Shown here: positions 52,440-63,102 of the stretch, one piece after another
Numbering within the stretch: the first letter of the stretch is position 1
How the letters are laid out: the number at the start of each line of letters is the position of its first letter
Virus record (IMG/VR): IMGVR_UViG_3300010367_000378
Coordinates: 1 to 64,000 of that record
DNA: 64,000 nt
Reading direction: 5' to 3' (one strand)
Origin: a virus
Program-made: the position numbers and the translations under genes
The notes under the pieces: generated by a model
The model's database searches: none
What the model saw: only the letters and a program-made list of their open reading frames with translations
What the model was told of the DNA's origin: nothing

Positions 52440-55009
52440 TACGTGAGGACCTCCAGGACCGTTTGATTGCTGCCCTTGTCGACCGAGACGCTCATGATCC
52501 GCGCCGAGGCCCCGTTCTCGAAGGTCCCCGTGGGAGGCTCGTAGACGAACTCGTGCTCGTCCCCCGCGCGGACGGCTGCCGCGATCCATGCCCCGGCCAG
52601 GGTCACCTCCCACCAGGATCGCTCCTCGAGAAAGAGCGGCGCGGCATAGTCGAGCCACGTTGACGCGGCGGCCGGATCGTCGAGGAGGTAAGTCTGGAAC
52701 GGTTCAGTCCTCGGCTTCGCCTGGGGAAAGTTCTTCATCGTCGCCGATCCCGCAGAGCGGGGCAAAAGCTGATAGTCGGTGCTGAGCCGCGAGCGGAGAT
52801 TCGCAGGGACGGAGCCCGGAATATTGCTTTTATCAACGACGAGATAATTCTTTCCGTAGCCCACCGTGATTCGTGAAAATGGGTCCGTAGAAGAGAGATT
52901 GCGGATTGCAATGATCTCGGGCCGGAATCGCCGCGACGGAGAGCCAACCGGCGGCCGGATCGTGATGAGACGAAAGCTTCCCGTCTCGTCTTCTACCCAC
53001 CAAGCCATGGCCGACAGGGCGATCGAATCCAGGACAGCCTTTCGAGTCGTCGAGGCATTGAGAAGGTGACCGACGGCGAGGTTGGGATTCCACAGGAGGC
53101 CGGAGGTGTCCACCGTGCTATCCGAGACCACGCCGAAGAGAGCGCTCGCCGTGTAGGCCCCGGCAGGGCCGCCTGTAGCGTCGATCCCGAAGGCGCCGGC
53201 CTGAGTGCTCACCAGCAGGGAGGCGGTCGAGTTCGGGAGGTCATAGGTGTACTGGCGGTCGGCTGCCAGAGTGCGGATGACCACTGGCGTCGGCGCGAGC
53301 AGGGTCTCGCTGATTAGGACCTCTTCGACCCGGATATCCCTGCCGTCCGGGGAAATAGCCGGCTGGCCTCCAGCGCCGTCCTTTGCGATCGTGAAGGTGC
53401 CGTTGTTCGATGATGTTCCCGTCACCGAGATCCGCTGGCCAGTCCGGTCCGGATCGAGTTGGCCGGGGACGAGACGCTTCGCGGTCATTGGCAGGCTGGT
53501 GTTGGCGTCCGTCCCACTGAGGGAGATGACGTGGGGGTCGTCGAAACCGAAGGAGATGCTCCCTGCCGCCCCGAGGGCGATTGTCTCGTCCGGCACCAAC
53601 GGCACGCCGTTCGCTCGTAGGCGTCCCCAGATGTCGGTGGACGTGGCCAGGCCGGTGTTGATTTCCGGCGATCGCCAGCCATAGGTCCTCGTCTGGGTGT
53701 CGAGCAGGACGAGCGGGAAGTGGAAGACGGGGCCCCAGCAAGTCGGTTTGGTCTGCCCGAGAGGCCCGCCAGAGAACACCGCCGGATCATCGCCGTCCAG
53801 GCTGGGCTTCCAGCTTGCGGCTCCCTGTAGGGTCAGATCGACCCTCCTGAGCTCGGAGAGGGCGGTCGTGCCTTCGTCCTCCCCGAAGCGCCAGGCGTCC
53901 AGGATTCCGGTGACCCCTGCGCCGCCCGCAGGAAGGGGGCGGTCAGAGCTGGCGAGGAGGGTGTCGTAGTCCGGGGCCGCGGCGCGGAGGCGGATCTCCC
54001 AGACATGGAGGCCGACCGAACTGGTGCCGGCGCGGCCGACCAGCGGGATGCCGTGGTCCGGATCGGTCTTCGAGACTGCGACTGGCATGGTCAGAGTCCC
54101 CACGACGGTGAGCGCGCCGAGGGCGAAGCCGGCAGCTCCGACTGCCACTCCCGTGGTGCGGTTTGTGGCCCACACGGCGGCATAGAGCGTCACGCTGACA
54201 CCGTCCGGGGCAACCACCCCGGCGAGGTAGATCGGGACGCCTGTGGGCGGCGTGTAGGCCGAGAAACGGATCGAGGAGGTGTCCGTTTCGGATGCGCCAG
54301 TCACGAACCCCAGCGCGCCGGCGGCGCTCAGGATCAGCCCGTAGAAGTTGGACACCTGGAACAGCGGCGCGAAGCCGGTCCCTGTGTGGGTCCCCAGGAG
54401 GACGCCGATCCATTCAATCGCCAGGGCGCCGGCGACGTTGTGGTCCTCCGAAGCCGTGCCGATGAGCCGCGAGGTCCCATCGGCCGGCACAAGAACGCCC
54501 ATGCCGTAGCCGTGGTAATAGTTCTGGACCAGCGGATTGTCGAGAGAGGACTTCCTGCCGATCGCCGAAATCGAAATCTGGGTCGTCCCGGTGCACTGCA
54601 CGGTAACCCCTGAGAAAAGCCGGAGATAATCGGAGAAGGCAACAACATCTCCGGCCGGTCCGCGAGGAGACCCCAGATAGACTTCGAAGGGCTGGTCTGC
54701 CCAGACAAGCCCCTTGAGGAAGGTCAGAGAACCGTCACTGTTTTCCAGGTCAAAGCTTGCCGTTTCAATCGAGCTCGGGCCCGTGAGGTTCCCGGAAGCC
54801 GCGACTGCTCTCTTGAGCTTCCAGGTCGGCATGAGGCGCGTGATGAAGCGGGCGTTCGGGGGGCTCTCCCCCGGGCCGGTGTAGAGCGCCCTGGCATCGG
54901 TGAACAGCAGCGTCCGCGCCGCCCCCGTCTCCCGGCTCTTGGGATGGAAGACGACGGCGAGCCAGGCGTCACCGCCCTCGCGCCAGACGTCGATTAGAGT
55001 CCTCGCCAT
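52439..55009 (-). CDS. Tail hub-like protein with LamG-like insert
   Basis: 856 residues. The N-terminus (MARTLIDVWREGGDAWLAVV) and residues about 70-160 look like a distal-tail or hub protein. Residues about 190-400 have a concanavalin/LamG-like pattern (TGVPIYLAGVVAPDGVSVTL; YAAVWATNR), a carbohydrate-binding type fold. The C-terminal third is strand-rich with conserved-looking WWVEDETGSFRLITIRPP and YGKNYLVVDKSNIPGSVP. Follows the tape measure gene, as hub genes do. Assignment rests on position and size. Confidence 0.7.
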   Translation of the reverse strand: MARTLIDVWREGGDAWLAVVFHPKSRETGAARTLLFTDARALYTGPGESPPNARFITRLMPTWKLKRAVAASGNLTGPSSIETASFDLENSDGSLTFLKGLVWADQPFEVYLGSPRGPAGDVVAFSDYLRLFSGVTVQCTGTTQISISAIGRKSSLDNPLVQNYYHGYGMGVLVPADGTSRLIGTASEDHNVAGALAIEWIGVLLGTHTGTGFAPLFQVSNFYGLILSAAGALGFVTGASETDTSSIRFSAYTPPTGVPIYLAGVVAPDGVSVTLYAAVWATNRTTGVAVGAAGFALGALTVVGTLTMPVAVSKTDPDHGIPLVGRAGTSSVGLHVWEIRLRAAAPDYDTLLASSDRPLPAGGAGVTGILDAWRFGEDEGTTALSELRRVDLTLQGAASWKPSLDGDDPAVFSGGPLGQTKPTCWGPVFHFPLVLLDTQTRTYGWRSPEINTGLATSTDIWGRLRANGVPLVPDETIALGAAGSISFGFDDPHVISLSGTDANTSLPMTAKRLVPGQLDPDRTGQRISVTGTSSNNGTFTIAKDGAGGQPAISPDGRDIRVEEVLISETLLAPTPVVIRTLAADRQYTYDLPNSTASLLVSTQAGAFGIDATGGPAGAYTASALFGVVSDSTVDTSGLLWNPNLAVGHLLNASTTRKAVLDSIALSAMAWWVEDETGSFRLITIRPPVGSPSRRFRPEIIAIRNLSSTDPFSRITVGYGKNYLVVDKSNIPGSVPANLRSRLSTDYQLLPRSAGSATMKNFPQAKPRTEPFQTYLLDDPAAASTWLDYAAPLFLEERSWWEVTLAGAWIAAAVRAGDEHEFVYEPPTGTFENGASARIMSVSVDKGSNQTVLEVLT

Positions 55010-55032
55010 CGCCTCAGTTTCATCCCCACTTT

Positions 55033-58000
55033 TTAGGACAATCCGGCCGGATACTTCGCCTCGATCGCTCGAACGAGAGCGGCGACCTGGCCGACCAGGC
55101 TGGTGATCGCCGCCCGGTCAGCAGCCCTTTCCTGGGCTTCCGAGAGCGCCACCGTCGACCGACGGTTCTTCTCCTCGTTGAGCTTCTTCTGTCGTTCCTG
55201 CTCGTGAGCTTGACGCTTCCGCTCGATTTCTTCAAGCGCCCGAAGCACGGCGAGGAGCTCGGGGCCGCACCCCTCTCCACGTTCCGAGACCACCGAGGAA
55301 GCGGCCGGCGACGGGGACTCGGACCGAGCGGCCGAAGCCGTGGAGGGCTGGGAGGGGGAAGCGATGCTTTCGCTGGTCGCCGCCACGATCCTGCTGCCGG
55401 AGGAGGTGGTCGAAGCCGTATTGTCCCGGATCGCCGCGAGCAGGGAGTTGGACTGCTGCAGGTGGTTGACGATCGGGTTGTCGGTCCCGCTGAGGAGCGG
55501 GTTGCTCCCGGTGAGCGCCTGGATGGCGTGGGTGATCTCGTCCACCACCGCGTTCGAGCCCACGCCGGCGCCGAGGAAGCTCTGGGCGGACGCCTGATAG
55601 TCCCGGCCGGCCTGCTCGAGCTGCGACAGGGCATCCAGATCTCCGGCCCGGGCCCGCGCCAGCAGGTCGCGGAAGTGATCACGCGAGGTCGTGAACTGGT
55701 CGGCGCTCGACGTCCGCGGGTCGTTGTGCTGGAGCTCCTGCAGGAAGGAGGTGAGCCCCGAGGTTGCCTGCCGCCAGAAGTCGTTCAGCGCGTTGACCCG
55801 CGCGGCCTCGTAGCGGGCCATATCCTGGGCCGAGACCCCGAGCCGGAGGAGCGCGGTGTGAGCGTCGCCGAGCTGCTTCAGCAGGTCGCGGAGCTGGAGC
55901 TGGAGGGGGTTCTTGCCGAGGTCCTCCCACCCCTTCAGGGTCTGGTCGACGAAATTCTCGACGGCCGCCTGGCTGGCGGAGGCCAGTTGGGCGAACTGGT
56001 CGGCGCTCGCCCCCAGGGTCACGAGGGCCGCATGGGCATCGTCGAGCTTGTCCCGGAGATCCTGGGCGTCCTTGACCACTTGGGGGACCGGCAGGAGCCC
56101 GGCGATCGTGTCGGAGACGAACTTGTTGACGGCGACCTGGTAGGCCGCCTGGAGCTGCGACATCGCCACGGTGAGCTTGCCGCCGGTCCATGCGAGGGCC
56201 GCCTCCTGTTTCGACAGGTCGGCCATCTTGTCCTTGAGGTCCTGCGCCCCCTTGGCCGCGGGCCCGAGGGAGAGCTGGTTCCACTCTTTGACCTGCTGGC
56301 CGATCGTGTCGATGAGGGTCGCCGCCTGCGTCCACGGGTCGTCATTGCTCTGCTGAGCCTGGGGCCGCTGCGGCGCCGGCCTCGTGAAGTCGGGCTGGTT
56401 GGCGGGGTCGTTGATCTCCTTCCGGAGGTTCTCCAGATCGGCCTTCTGGGCGTCCGTCAGGATGCCGAGCTGCTCGTAGGAGTCGAGGAGGAAATTGAAC
56501 TGGAGCACCTGCAGCTCGAAGTTCAGCTTGTCCGCCTCGCGCCGGGCCTTGTCCGCGTCGTCGAACTTGCCCTCCTGCTCCAGGAGGTCGGCCGCCTGGC
56601 TGAGCAGGTTCTGGGTCGCCTGCGTCCCGAGCTGGCTGATGACGTCGTTGAGCCGGCCGGCGGTGATCGCCCCCTTGGCGGCCGAGTCGCGCAGGAAGGC
56701 GACGGTGTCCCCGAGTCCCTTGACCTGCTGACGGGTCTGCTCCATCGGCAGGTTGAGCGAGGAGATCGCGTCTTCGGCGAGCCCGTTCAAGGCACGCAGC
56801 TCGGCCTGGTTGAGCTTCCAGAAGGCGATGGCCCGCTGGCCGGTCTCATCGAGGAGCTTCTGGTTCGCCGCCCGCGCCTCATCGAAGGTCTTTTCGATGT
56901 CCCCGGCCTTCGTCTGCCACTGCGACTGCCCGTAGGTGCCGCCGTCCCCGGGGCCGAGGTACTGGCGGACCGGGTCGAGGATCGTCTTCTTCGTCTGGTC
57001 GATCAGCGCCTGCCGGGCCGCGCGGAGCTGATCCTCCGAGATCTTCAGCTCCTTGGCCTTCTTCGCCATCTCAGCCAGCTTGTCGCCGAGATCGAGAACC
57101 GCCTGCACACTCGACGGCAGCCCGAGGCGGGTGTCGGCCTTGAGCTGGTCGAGGAAGTCCTGCTTGTCGGTGCTCTTGCCCCCTCCGTGGCCGGCGTTCG
57201 GCTTCTTGCCCGCGTCGTGCATCGCCGCGTTGTAGGCATCGGTCCACATGCCGGCGTACTTGTCCCACATGTCGAGGGCGACGAGCTGCATCTTGATCGC
57301 CTGGAACTCCAGGTCGACCTTCATCCGGGCGAATTCGACCCGCTGGGCCTCGTACTTTTGGCTCCCCTGGAGGTACTGGTAGAGCTGGTTGAAGACCGCC
57401 ATCGACACTTCCTGCTCGGAGAGCGCCTGCGGGATCTTGTCGAGCTCGGCCGTGTAATCGGCGATCTGCTGGCGCAGCCGCGCGATCCGCGAGTCCCACT
57501 CAGCCTGGGCCGATGCGCGGTCGTCATCGGTCATGCCGGGGCGGAGCCGGGGGCCGGTGCCCATGCTGTTGATGTCGCTCTGGGTAGCCGCGATCTCGTC
57601 CTCGAGCTGCTTCCGGGCGGACTCCCCGGCCTTCTTCATCTGGTCGTTGAAGGCGACGAGCCCTGCGAGGAAATCGGCGGTGCTGGTGTCGATCCCGAGT
57701 GCCTGATTCTTCAGAGACTGGACGGTGTCGGAGAACTTCCTGGTGATGCTTTCGACGGCCTGGTCGAGCGCGGCGGCGTCGCCAGCGAAGGTCTTTTTCG
57801 CCTGCTCCAGATCGGAGAAATACTGCTGGGCAGCCGCGGCGACCTGCCCCGAGATGCCGGGGAGATTCTGGGTCGCCAGGCGCTGCGCGAATTCAATCTG
57901 GGCCTTGAATTCGTCGAGGTCCTTGCCGGCGTAGTCCTTGATCGCCGCGACGACGAGGGGGTCGAGCCCGATGGAGGAGGAGTGCTTGATCGCCTCGATC

Positions 58001-61000
58001 AGGGCGTAGCTCATCGCCGCCTCGGCGTCCTTGCCGAAGTTGGTGACGATCCCGTCGACGTAGACCTTCCACTCGGTGTTCTTGCCCTGCCCGCGCCTCT
58101 TGACGGCGATCGAGGCGTCCAAGCTCTGGAAGATCCCGCCGTAGGCGATGAAGAAGCCCTTGATCTCGTCGGCGAGCTTCTTGCCGGCCGTGATCAGCCC
58201 GTCGATGTGCTTGCCGCCCTTGTCCATCTGGACGTCGAGGGCCGAGTTGAAGGAGATGACGCTCTCCTCCGTCTTCTGGAGATGGGCGGAGAGCTTGTTG
58301 ACCCCGATCGCGAAGACGGCCAGGACCACCACCCACGCGGCCACCATGCCCGCGGCGCCGGCGGCGCCGGTACCAGAGAAGAGCCCCGCAACGCCAGAGC
58401 CGCTCCCCGCAGCCCCGGTTCCCGCGCTCCCCCAAAGACCGCCGAGGCCGCTCCCCGTTCCGCCACCGCCCCAGATGTGCCCCGCCTGGCCACCGATCGA
58501 GGTCAACCCGCCGGTGACACCCTGGCCCTTCGCGAGGCCAGCGTTCCCGGCTGCGGCATTTGCCGCCGCGGTTTGAAGGGCCACCGCCGTCGCGAGCTCA
58601 TGGGCAGCGATCCAGCGGACCAGCCACTGCTCGATGTACTGAAGGGCGGTCTTCAGGGCGCTCTGCCAGAAGGACTCCCAGTCGCCTTTTCCGGTTACCA
58701 GGGCATCGTTGAGGGTCGAGAGGAAGTTGCTGGAGATGGTGCTCCAGGCCTCCTTGAACGGCTCCTCGAGCCACTGCTGGATTTCGGCGTCCGCCCACGT
58801 CTTGCGGATCTCGTCGATGAGCTGGTGCTGCTTCGTGATCTGGGCGGTGAGCTCCTGCTCGGTGAGCTTGTTGTCCTTGCGGTTCAGCGCCGCGGTGACC
58901 TCCATCTTGATCTGGAGGTCTTCCTGGGCGTGGCCGAGGAGCCCGTACTTTTCCAGGATTCCGGCGAGCCCGGCCCCGTAAGCCTTCACGGCGTCGACGT
59001 TTGCCTGCCAGTCGGAGAACTGGGCGGAGAGCTGGTCGCGCTGCTTTTCGGCTTCAGCGTCGAGGCGCAAGGCCTGGGTGTGCCTCGCGAGGGTGTCGGT
59101 CTCCCTCTGGTAGTTCTCGTCGGTCAGCTTGATGGAGGCGGCGAGCGGCAGCCCGGCGATCGCGTTCTGCGCCCGCTGGTCCTTCTCGATCTTGAGAGCC
59201 AGGGCGTTCGCCTGCGAGGCGAAGGTCGTCCGGTTGATGGCGTCCTGGAGCTCCGCTTCGGCGGTCCGGAGGGCGATGCTCTGCTCGTTGGCCGTCTTGA
59301 TGGAGACGATCCGTCGCTCGATCTCGATCCGATCTTCAGCGACCGCCACCGCGTGGGCCTTCCAGGCCTGTCCCTCCCGGGAGAGCAGCTCGACCCCAGC
59401 AACGATCTGGACCAGCCCGAGCTTGCGGGCCTCCTGCTCGCCCTTGAAGGCGGCGGCGGCGAGGGTCGAGTTGATCGTGGTGCCGGCGAGCGCGTCCTGG
59501 ATCTTGGCCTCGCCGTCGACGACCGCCTGGTCGTCCGAGATCCGCTGCTGCCGGAGAGCGGCGGCCTGGCGCTCGACCACCTGCGCGTCGGAGAGGGCTC
59601 GGATGCTCGACCTGATCCCGAGCTCCTCCTCTTTCGTGAGGGTGGTCTTGTCCTTCTTCGCCTTAGCGGTCGCTTCAATGACCGCCTTGTTCTGCTGCTC
59701 CAGGATGACCGCCTGCCGGACCGCCTCGTCCCCGATGAGCTGGGCGGCAGCCTGCGCCAGGGTCCCCCGGGCCTCCTCGTTCTTGACGTCGATCTGCTTC
59801 TTGATCCAGTCGTGGAAGTTCTCGACGCTCTTGGCGGCCTTTTCCGTGGTCTCGGTCCCGACGCGCTGGGAGGCCGTCTGGAGGTCGAGCTCGGCCTCCA
59901 GGGCGGAAACCGCCTTCGTCGAGGTGGTGATCCGGTCGTTGTGGAGCTGGAGACTCTTCGCCAGGTTGTCGACGTCGCTCTTCGCGGCCCGCAGGTTCGC
60001 CTGGATTTCTGGCCCATACGCCTTCTTGTAGGAGTCCGACCCGCTCGCGGCGAGGCCGTCCGCGGCGGTCTTGGCGATGTCGAGCCGGCGCTTGGCGGTG
60101 TCGAGCAGGCTCTCGAGCTGGCCGGTCTTGGACTTCTCGTTCTCGATCGCCGCCTTCGAGTTCTCCACCAGCGCCCGGGTCTCCCCCTCGAGGGCAGCGG
60201 TCGAGCGGTCGCGCGCGATCTTGGCCGCCTCGAGGGCGACCTTGTTGGTGCCGGCGGCCTCGGTGGCCTTGGCGTAGGCGAGGTTGATGGAGTTGAGCTG
60301 GCCGAGGAAGTTGTCGGCCCCGGAATCCCGCAGCACGATGGCCGAGTTGTCGGCCGCGCCGGCGCTCACCTTGGCGGGCCCGGTGATGAGACCCACCCCG
60401 CTCGCCCCGAGCGCCGCCTTTTTCGAGACCGCGAGGACGTCGTACTGCTTGGTGAGCTTCGACAGGGCGATGGCGTTCTCGTTCGCCGCCGCCACTTCGT
60501 TGAGGAACGCCTGGTCCCCTTCCTTGCTGGTGGTGATGAAGTGGTTGAGCACCCCGAGCAGCACCAGGACGGCCGCCGCCGCGGCGCCGAAGGGATTGGC
60601 CTCGATCGCCGCCGTCAGGGACTCGATGCTCGCGAGGAGCCCCGTGCTGGAGGCGGCCAGGTCGATCTCGGCAGCCTCGGCGACCGTCAGGGACCCCGCG
60701 TAGGCCATCATGCCGGCGGAGAGCCCGGCGGTCTGGGTGATCAGGGCGAACTCGGCCGCGTCGGCCGCCGTGGCGCTCTCGGCGAACGCGAACATCCCGG
60801 CGGTCAAGGTGGTCTCGGAGGCCGTGAGGGTGGCGTTGGCGCCGGCCGCCGAGAGGGCGAACGCTGCGTAGGCGCCGAGGACGATCGGCAGGTTGCCCAG
60901 CACCAGCCCAAGCGCGTTCGTGATGAGCATCACGACCCGGAAGGCGCCGGCGACCCCGTTGGCCCACGCCTGCAGGTCGCCGCTTTGGACGGCTCCCCGG

Positions 61001-63096
61001 ATCTCCTCGGCGAGTTGGACGAGCTGCGGCAGGAGCCCGGAGACGATCTGGAGGGATGCCTCCTCGACCGCCGCCTTCATCTGCTTGAAGACGAACGCCG
61101 GATCGGCCTTGACCAGGGCGTAGGCCTCGTCGGTCGCGTGGCCGATCGAAGCGTTGACCCGGTCCTGGATGCCAACGTACTCCTCGCCCTGACTGGCGGC
61201 GGTCGACAGGATGTCGCGCAGCGCCCGGATGTTCGGCACGACCTTGGCGAGCGCGTCGTTGTTGCCGTCGAACCGCTGGACCAGGTCGAGGAGGGCCGCC
61301 GCGAGCCCCTTCTGCTGGATCTCGGTCCGGAGCGAAGCCACGGAAAGGCCGACCGTCTTGAGCGCCTCGTTGGCGGACTTGGCCCCCTTGACCTCCAGGG
61401 CCGAGAGGATGCCGGAGAGGCCGGTCGCGGCCTCTTGCGCGCTGACGCCGACGCGGGTGAAGGCGGCGATCGACCCGCCGAGATCCCCGAACTTGACCCC
61501 CACCGCCGCGGCGACACCGGTTACGCGGGCGAACGCACCGACGAGGCTGTCGACGGTGGTGTTGCCTTCCCTGGCGGTCGCGATGTAGACGTCGAGGGCC
61601 TGCTTGGCGGTGAGGGTGCCGGCCCCGTAGGCGGTCATCGCGGCCACGGCGCCGCGGGCGACGGTCGTCTGGTCACCGAGCCCGATCGCGGCCCCCTTGG
61701 CGCTCGCAGAGAGGGCATCGAGGGCAGCCTGGCCTCGCAGGCCCGAGGACTCGATGGCGAACGCCGCCTTGGCGTTCTCTGCGGCGCTCTGGCCGGTCTC
61801 CAGGGAGATCCCGTGGATCGCCTCCCGGACGCTCTGGACTTCCTGCGCGGAGGCGCCGACTAGCGTGCGGAGGCGGACCAGGGCGCTCTCGAACTCGATC
61901 GCCGCGGCGACGGCCTCCTTGAAGCCCTGGATCAGCTCGATGATCCCGCCGTAGACCGCCATGTACTTGAGGGCGGTCCCGATCTCACCGATCGCCCGGG
62001 AGAGCATTCCGGCGCCGGAGGAGGCCTTGCCGAGGGTGGCCTCCTGTTCGGCCCGGACCTGCGCCAGGACGGCGCGCTGGTCTTCGAGGGCGATGACCTC
62101 CTCGCGGATGGCCGCGGCGCCCTGCTGGTCGATCACCACCAGCCGGCCGCGCTCGTTCATCTCGGCGACGCCGGCGGCGAGGAGCTGCGCCTGGATCTCC
62201 AACTGCTGGTTGAGGGTGGCCTCGGCGGCGGCCCCCTGCCGGGCGGCGGCCACCCGGTCGCCGGTCTGGTTGGTGCTGGTGCGGAGCTCGATCAGGACCT
62301 GCTGGAGCTTCCTTTCGGCCGCGGTCGCCTGCTCAGCGGCGGCGGTCTCGGCGGCCCGGTCGGCGCGCACCTTCTCCAGGGCGGTCGTGAGTTGTTGCCA
62401 AGCGCGGAACTCGTTGAGCACCGCCCCCGCGAGTCCGTCCTCGGCGGTGATCCCCGCCTTGACCAGGGCCTCCATTTCGAGGAGCCCCTGCTTGCGAGTT
62501 GCGATCGCGGCTGTACCCTCCCGCTCGGCCTGGATGTCGAGCTGGAGCTCGGCGCTCAACTGCCGCATGGTCTGGATGTAGCTGAGGGCGCTTTCGCTCC
62601 CGAGGAGCGTCTCCTTCCCAAGGAGGCCGGCCCCCTCGGCCGCCGTCCTGAGCGAGGCGGCGAGCCCCTCGCTCGCCGACATCAGGGTCTCGGTGGATGT
62701 AGCCGCCGAGACCGCGCCGCTCGCGACCGACTCCAGGCCGGTCCCCATGGAACCGAGGGACCCTGCGGACTTCGCGATCGAGGAGTCGGCCGCCGCGACC
62801 GAGGAGGCGAGGGTGTCTGTGGACGCCGAGGCGCTCGCCACCGAGACCTGGGCGCGGCTGACGGAAGAAGCGAGGCTGCTGGAGGCGGAAGCGACCGAGG
62901 AAACCGAGCCGGCGACACTGCGGGTGGAGATGCCGAGGCGCTCGGCGGTCGCTACTACGCTGTCGAGCCTCGCCTGCAGGCGGTCAGCCTGCTCGCCGGT
63001 CTTGACGAGGTCGGACTGGAGGGCCTCGACTCCAGGCTTTGCGGCGCTGGAGTCGAGCCCTACCTTGAGATCGTACTGGGTACCGCCCTCGCTCAA
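55033..63096 (-). CDS. Tape measure protein
   Basis: 2687 residues. Residues about 1-350 are Ser/Ala-rich coiled coil. About 350-760 match the phage tail tape measure core (PF10145/TP901 type): FESALVRLRTLVGASAQEVQ, AIESSGLRGQAALDALSASA, AYGAGTLTAKQALDVYIATA, SLVGAFARVTGVAAAVG, FTRVGVSAQEAATGLSGILS. Hydrophobic stretches follow (LGLVLGNLPIVLGAYAAFAL; MVAAWVVVLAVFAIGVN), then very long helical regions to the end. At about 0.15 nm per residue the tail would be near 400 nm long. Confidence 0.95.
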   Translation of the reverse strand: MSEGGTQYDLKVGLDSSAAKPGVEALQSDLVKTGEQADRLQARLDSVVATAERLGISTRSVAGSVSSVASASSSLASSVSRAQVSVASASASTDTLASSVAAADSSIAKSAGSLGSMGTGLESVASGAVSAATSTETLMSASEGLAASLRTAAEGAGLLGKETLLGSESALSYIQTMRQLSAELQLDIQAEREGTAAIATRKQGLLEMEALVKAGITAEDGLAGAVLNEFRAWQQLTTALEKVRADRAAETAAAEQATAAERKLQQVLIELRTSTNQTGDRVAAARQGAAAEATLNQQLEIQAQLLAAGVAEMNERGRLVVIDQQGAAAIREEVIALEDQRAVLAQVRAEQEATLGKASSGAGMLSRAIGEIGTALKYMAVYGGIIELIQGFKEAVAAAIEFESALVRLRTLVGASAQEVQSVREAIHGISLETGQSAAENAKAAFAIESSGLRGQAALDALSASAKGAAIGLGDQTTVARGAVAAMTAYGAGTLTAKQALDVYIATAREGNTTVDSLVGAFARVTGVAAAVGVKFGDLGGSIAAFTRVGVSAQEAATGLSGILSALEVKGAKSANEALKTVGLSVASLRTEIQQKGLAAALLDLVQRFDGNNDALAKVVPNIRALRDILSTAASQGEEYVGIQDRVNASIGHATDEAYALVKADPAFVFKQMKAAVEEASLQIVSGLLPQLVQLAEEIRGAVQSGDLQAWANGVAGAFRVVMLITNALGLVLGNLPIVLGAYAAFALSAAGANATLTASETTLTAGMFAFAESATAADAAEFALITQTAGLSAGMMAYAGSLTVAEAAEIDLAASSTGLLASIESLTAAIEANPFGAAAAAVLVLLGVLNHFITTSKEGDQAFLNEVAAANENAIALSKLTKQYDVLAVSKKAALGASGVGLITGPAKVSAGAADNSAIVLRDSGADNFLGQLNSINLAYAKATEAAGTNKVALEAAKIARDRSTAALEGETRALVENSKAAIENEKSKTGQLESLLDTAKRRLDIAKTAADGLAASGSDSYKKAYGPEIQANLRAAKSDVDNLAKSLQLHNDRITTSTKAVSALEAELDLQTASQRVGTETTEKAAKSVENFHDWIKKQIDVKNEEARGTLAQAAAQLIGDEAVRQAVILEQQNKAVIEATAKAKKDKTTLTKEEELGIRSSIRALSDAQVVERQAAALRQQRISDDQAVVDGEAKIQDALAGTTINSTLAAAAFKGEQEARKLGLVQIVAGVELLSREGQAWKAHAVAVAEDRIEIERRIVSIKTANEQSIALRTAEAELQDAINRTTFASQANALALKIEKDQRAQNAIAGLPLAASIKLTDENYQRETDTLARHTQALRLDAEAEKQRDQLSAQFSDWQANVDAVKAYGAGLAGILEKYGLLGHAQEDLQIKMEVTAALNRKDNKLTEQELTAQITKQHQLIDEIRKTWADAEIQQWLEEPFKEAWSTISSNFLSTLNDALVTGKGDWESFWQSALKTALQYIEQWLVRWIAAHELATAVALQTAAANAAAGNAGLAKGQGVTGGLTSIGGQAGHIWGGGGTGSGLGGLWGSAGTGAAGSGSGVAGLFSGTGAAGAAGMVAAWVVVLAVFAIGVNKLSAHLQKTEESVISFNSALDVQMDKGGKHIDGLITAGKKLADEIKGFFIAYGGIFQSLDASIAVKRRGQGKNTEWKVYVDGIVTNFGKDAEAAMSYALIEAIKHSSSIGLDPLVVAAIKDYAGKDLDEFKAQIEFAQRLATQNLPGISGQVAAAAQQYFSDLEQAKKTFAGDAAALDQAVESITRKFSDTVQSLKNQALGIDTSTADFLAGLVAFNDQMKKAGESARKQLEDEIAATQSDINSMGTGPRLRPGMTDDDRASAQAEWDSRIARLRQQIADYTAELDKIPQALSEQEVSMAVFNQLYQYLQGSQKYEAQRVEFARMKVDLEFQAIKMQLVALDMWDKYAGMWTDAYNAAMHDAGKKPNAGHGGGKSTDKQDFLDQLKADTRLGLPSSVQAVLDLGDKLAEMAKKAKELKISEDQLRAARQALIDQTKKTILDPVRQYLGPGDGGTYGQSQWQTKAGDIEKTFDEARAANQKLLDETGQRAIAFWKLNQAELRALNGLAEDAISSLNLPMEQTRQQVKGLGDTVAFLRDSAAKGAITAGRLNDVISQLGTQATQNLLSQAADLLEQEGKFDDADKARREADKLNFELQVLQFNFLLDSYEQLGILTDAQKADLENLRKEINDPANQPDFTRPAPQRPQAQQSNDDPWTQAATLIDTIGQQVKEWNQLSLGPAAKGAQDLKDKMADLSKQEAALAWTGGKLTVAMSQLQAAYQVAVNKFVSDTIAGLLPVPQVVKDAQDLRDKLDDAHAALVTLGASADQFAQLASASQAAVENFVDQTLKGWEDLGKNPLQLQLRDLLKQLGDAHTALLRLGVSAQDMARYEAARVNALNDFWRQATSGLTSFLQELQHNDPRTSSADQFTTSRDHFRDLLARARAGDLDALSQLEQAGRDYQASAQSFLGAGVGSNAVVDEITHAIQALTGSNPLLSGTDNPIVNHLQQSNSLLAAIRDNTASTTSSGSRIVAATSESIASPSQPSTASAARSESPSPAASSVVSERGEGCGPELLAVLRALEEIERKRQAHEQERQKKLNEEKNRRSTVALSEAQERAADRAAITSLVGQVAALVRAIEAKYPAGLS

Positions 63097-63102
63097 CGGC
63101 GA

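Noticed and set aside
55204-61863. A rightward open frame of about 2200 codons opposite the tape measure gene
   Set aside because: High-GC antisense shadow. Leu/Arg/Gly/Asp-rich with no domain features, no ribosome binding site, and fully opposite a clear tape measure gene.
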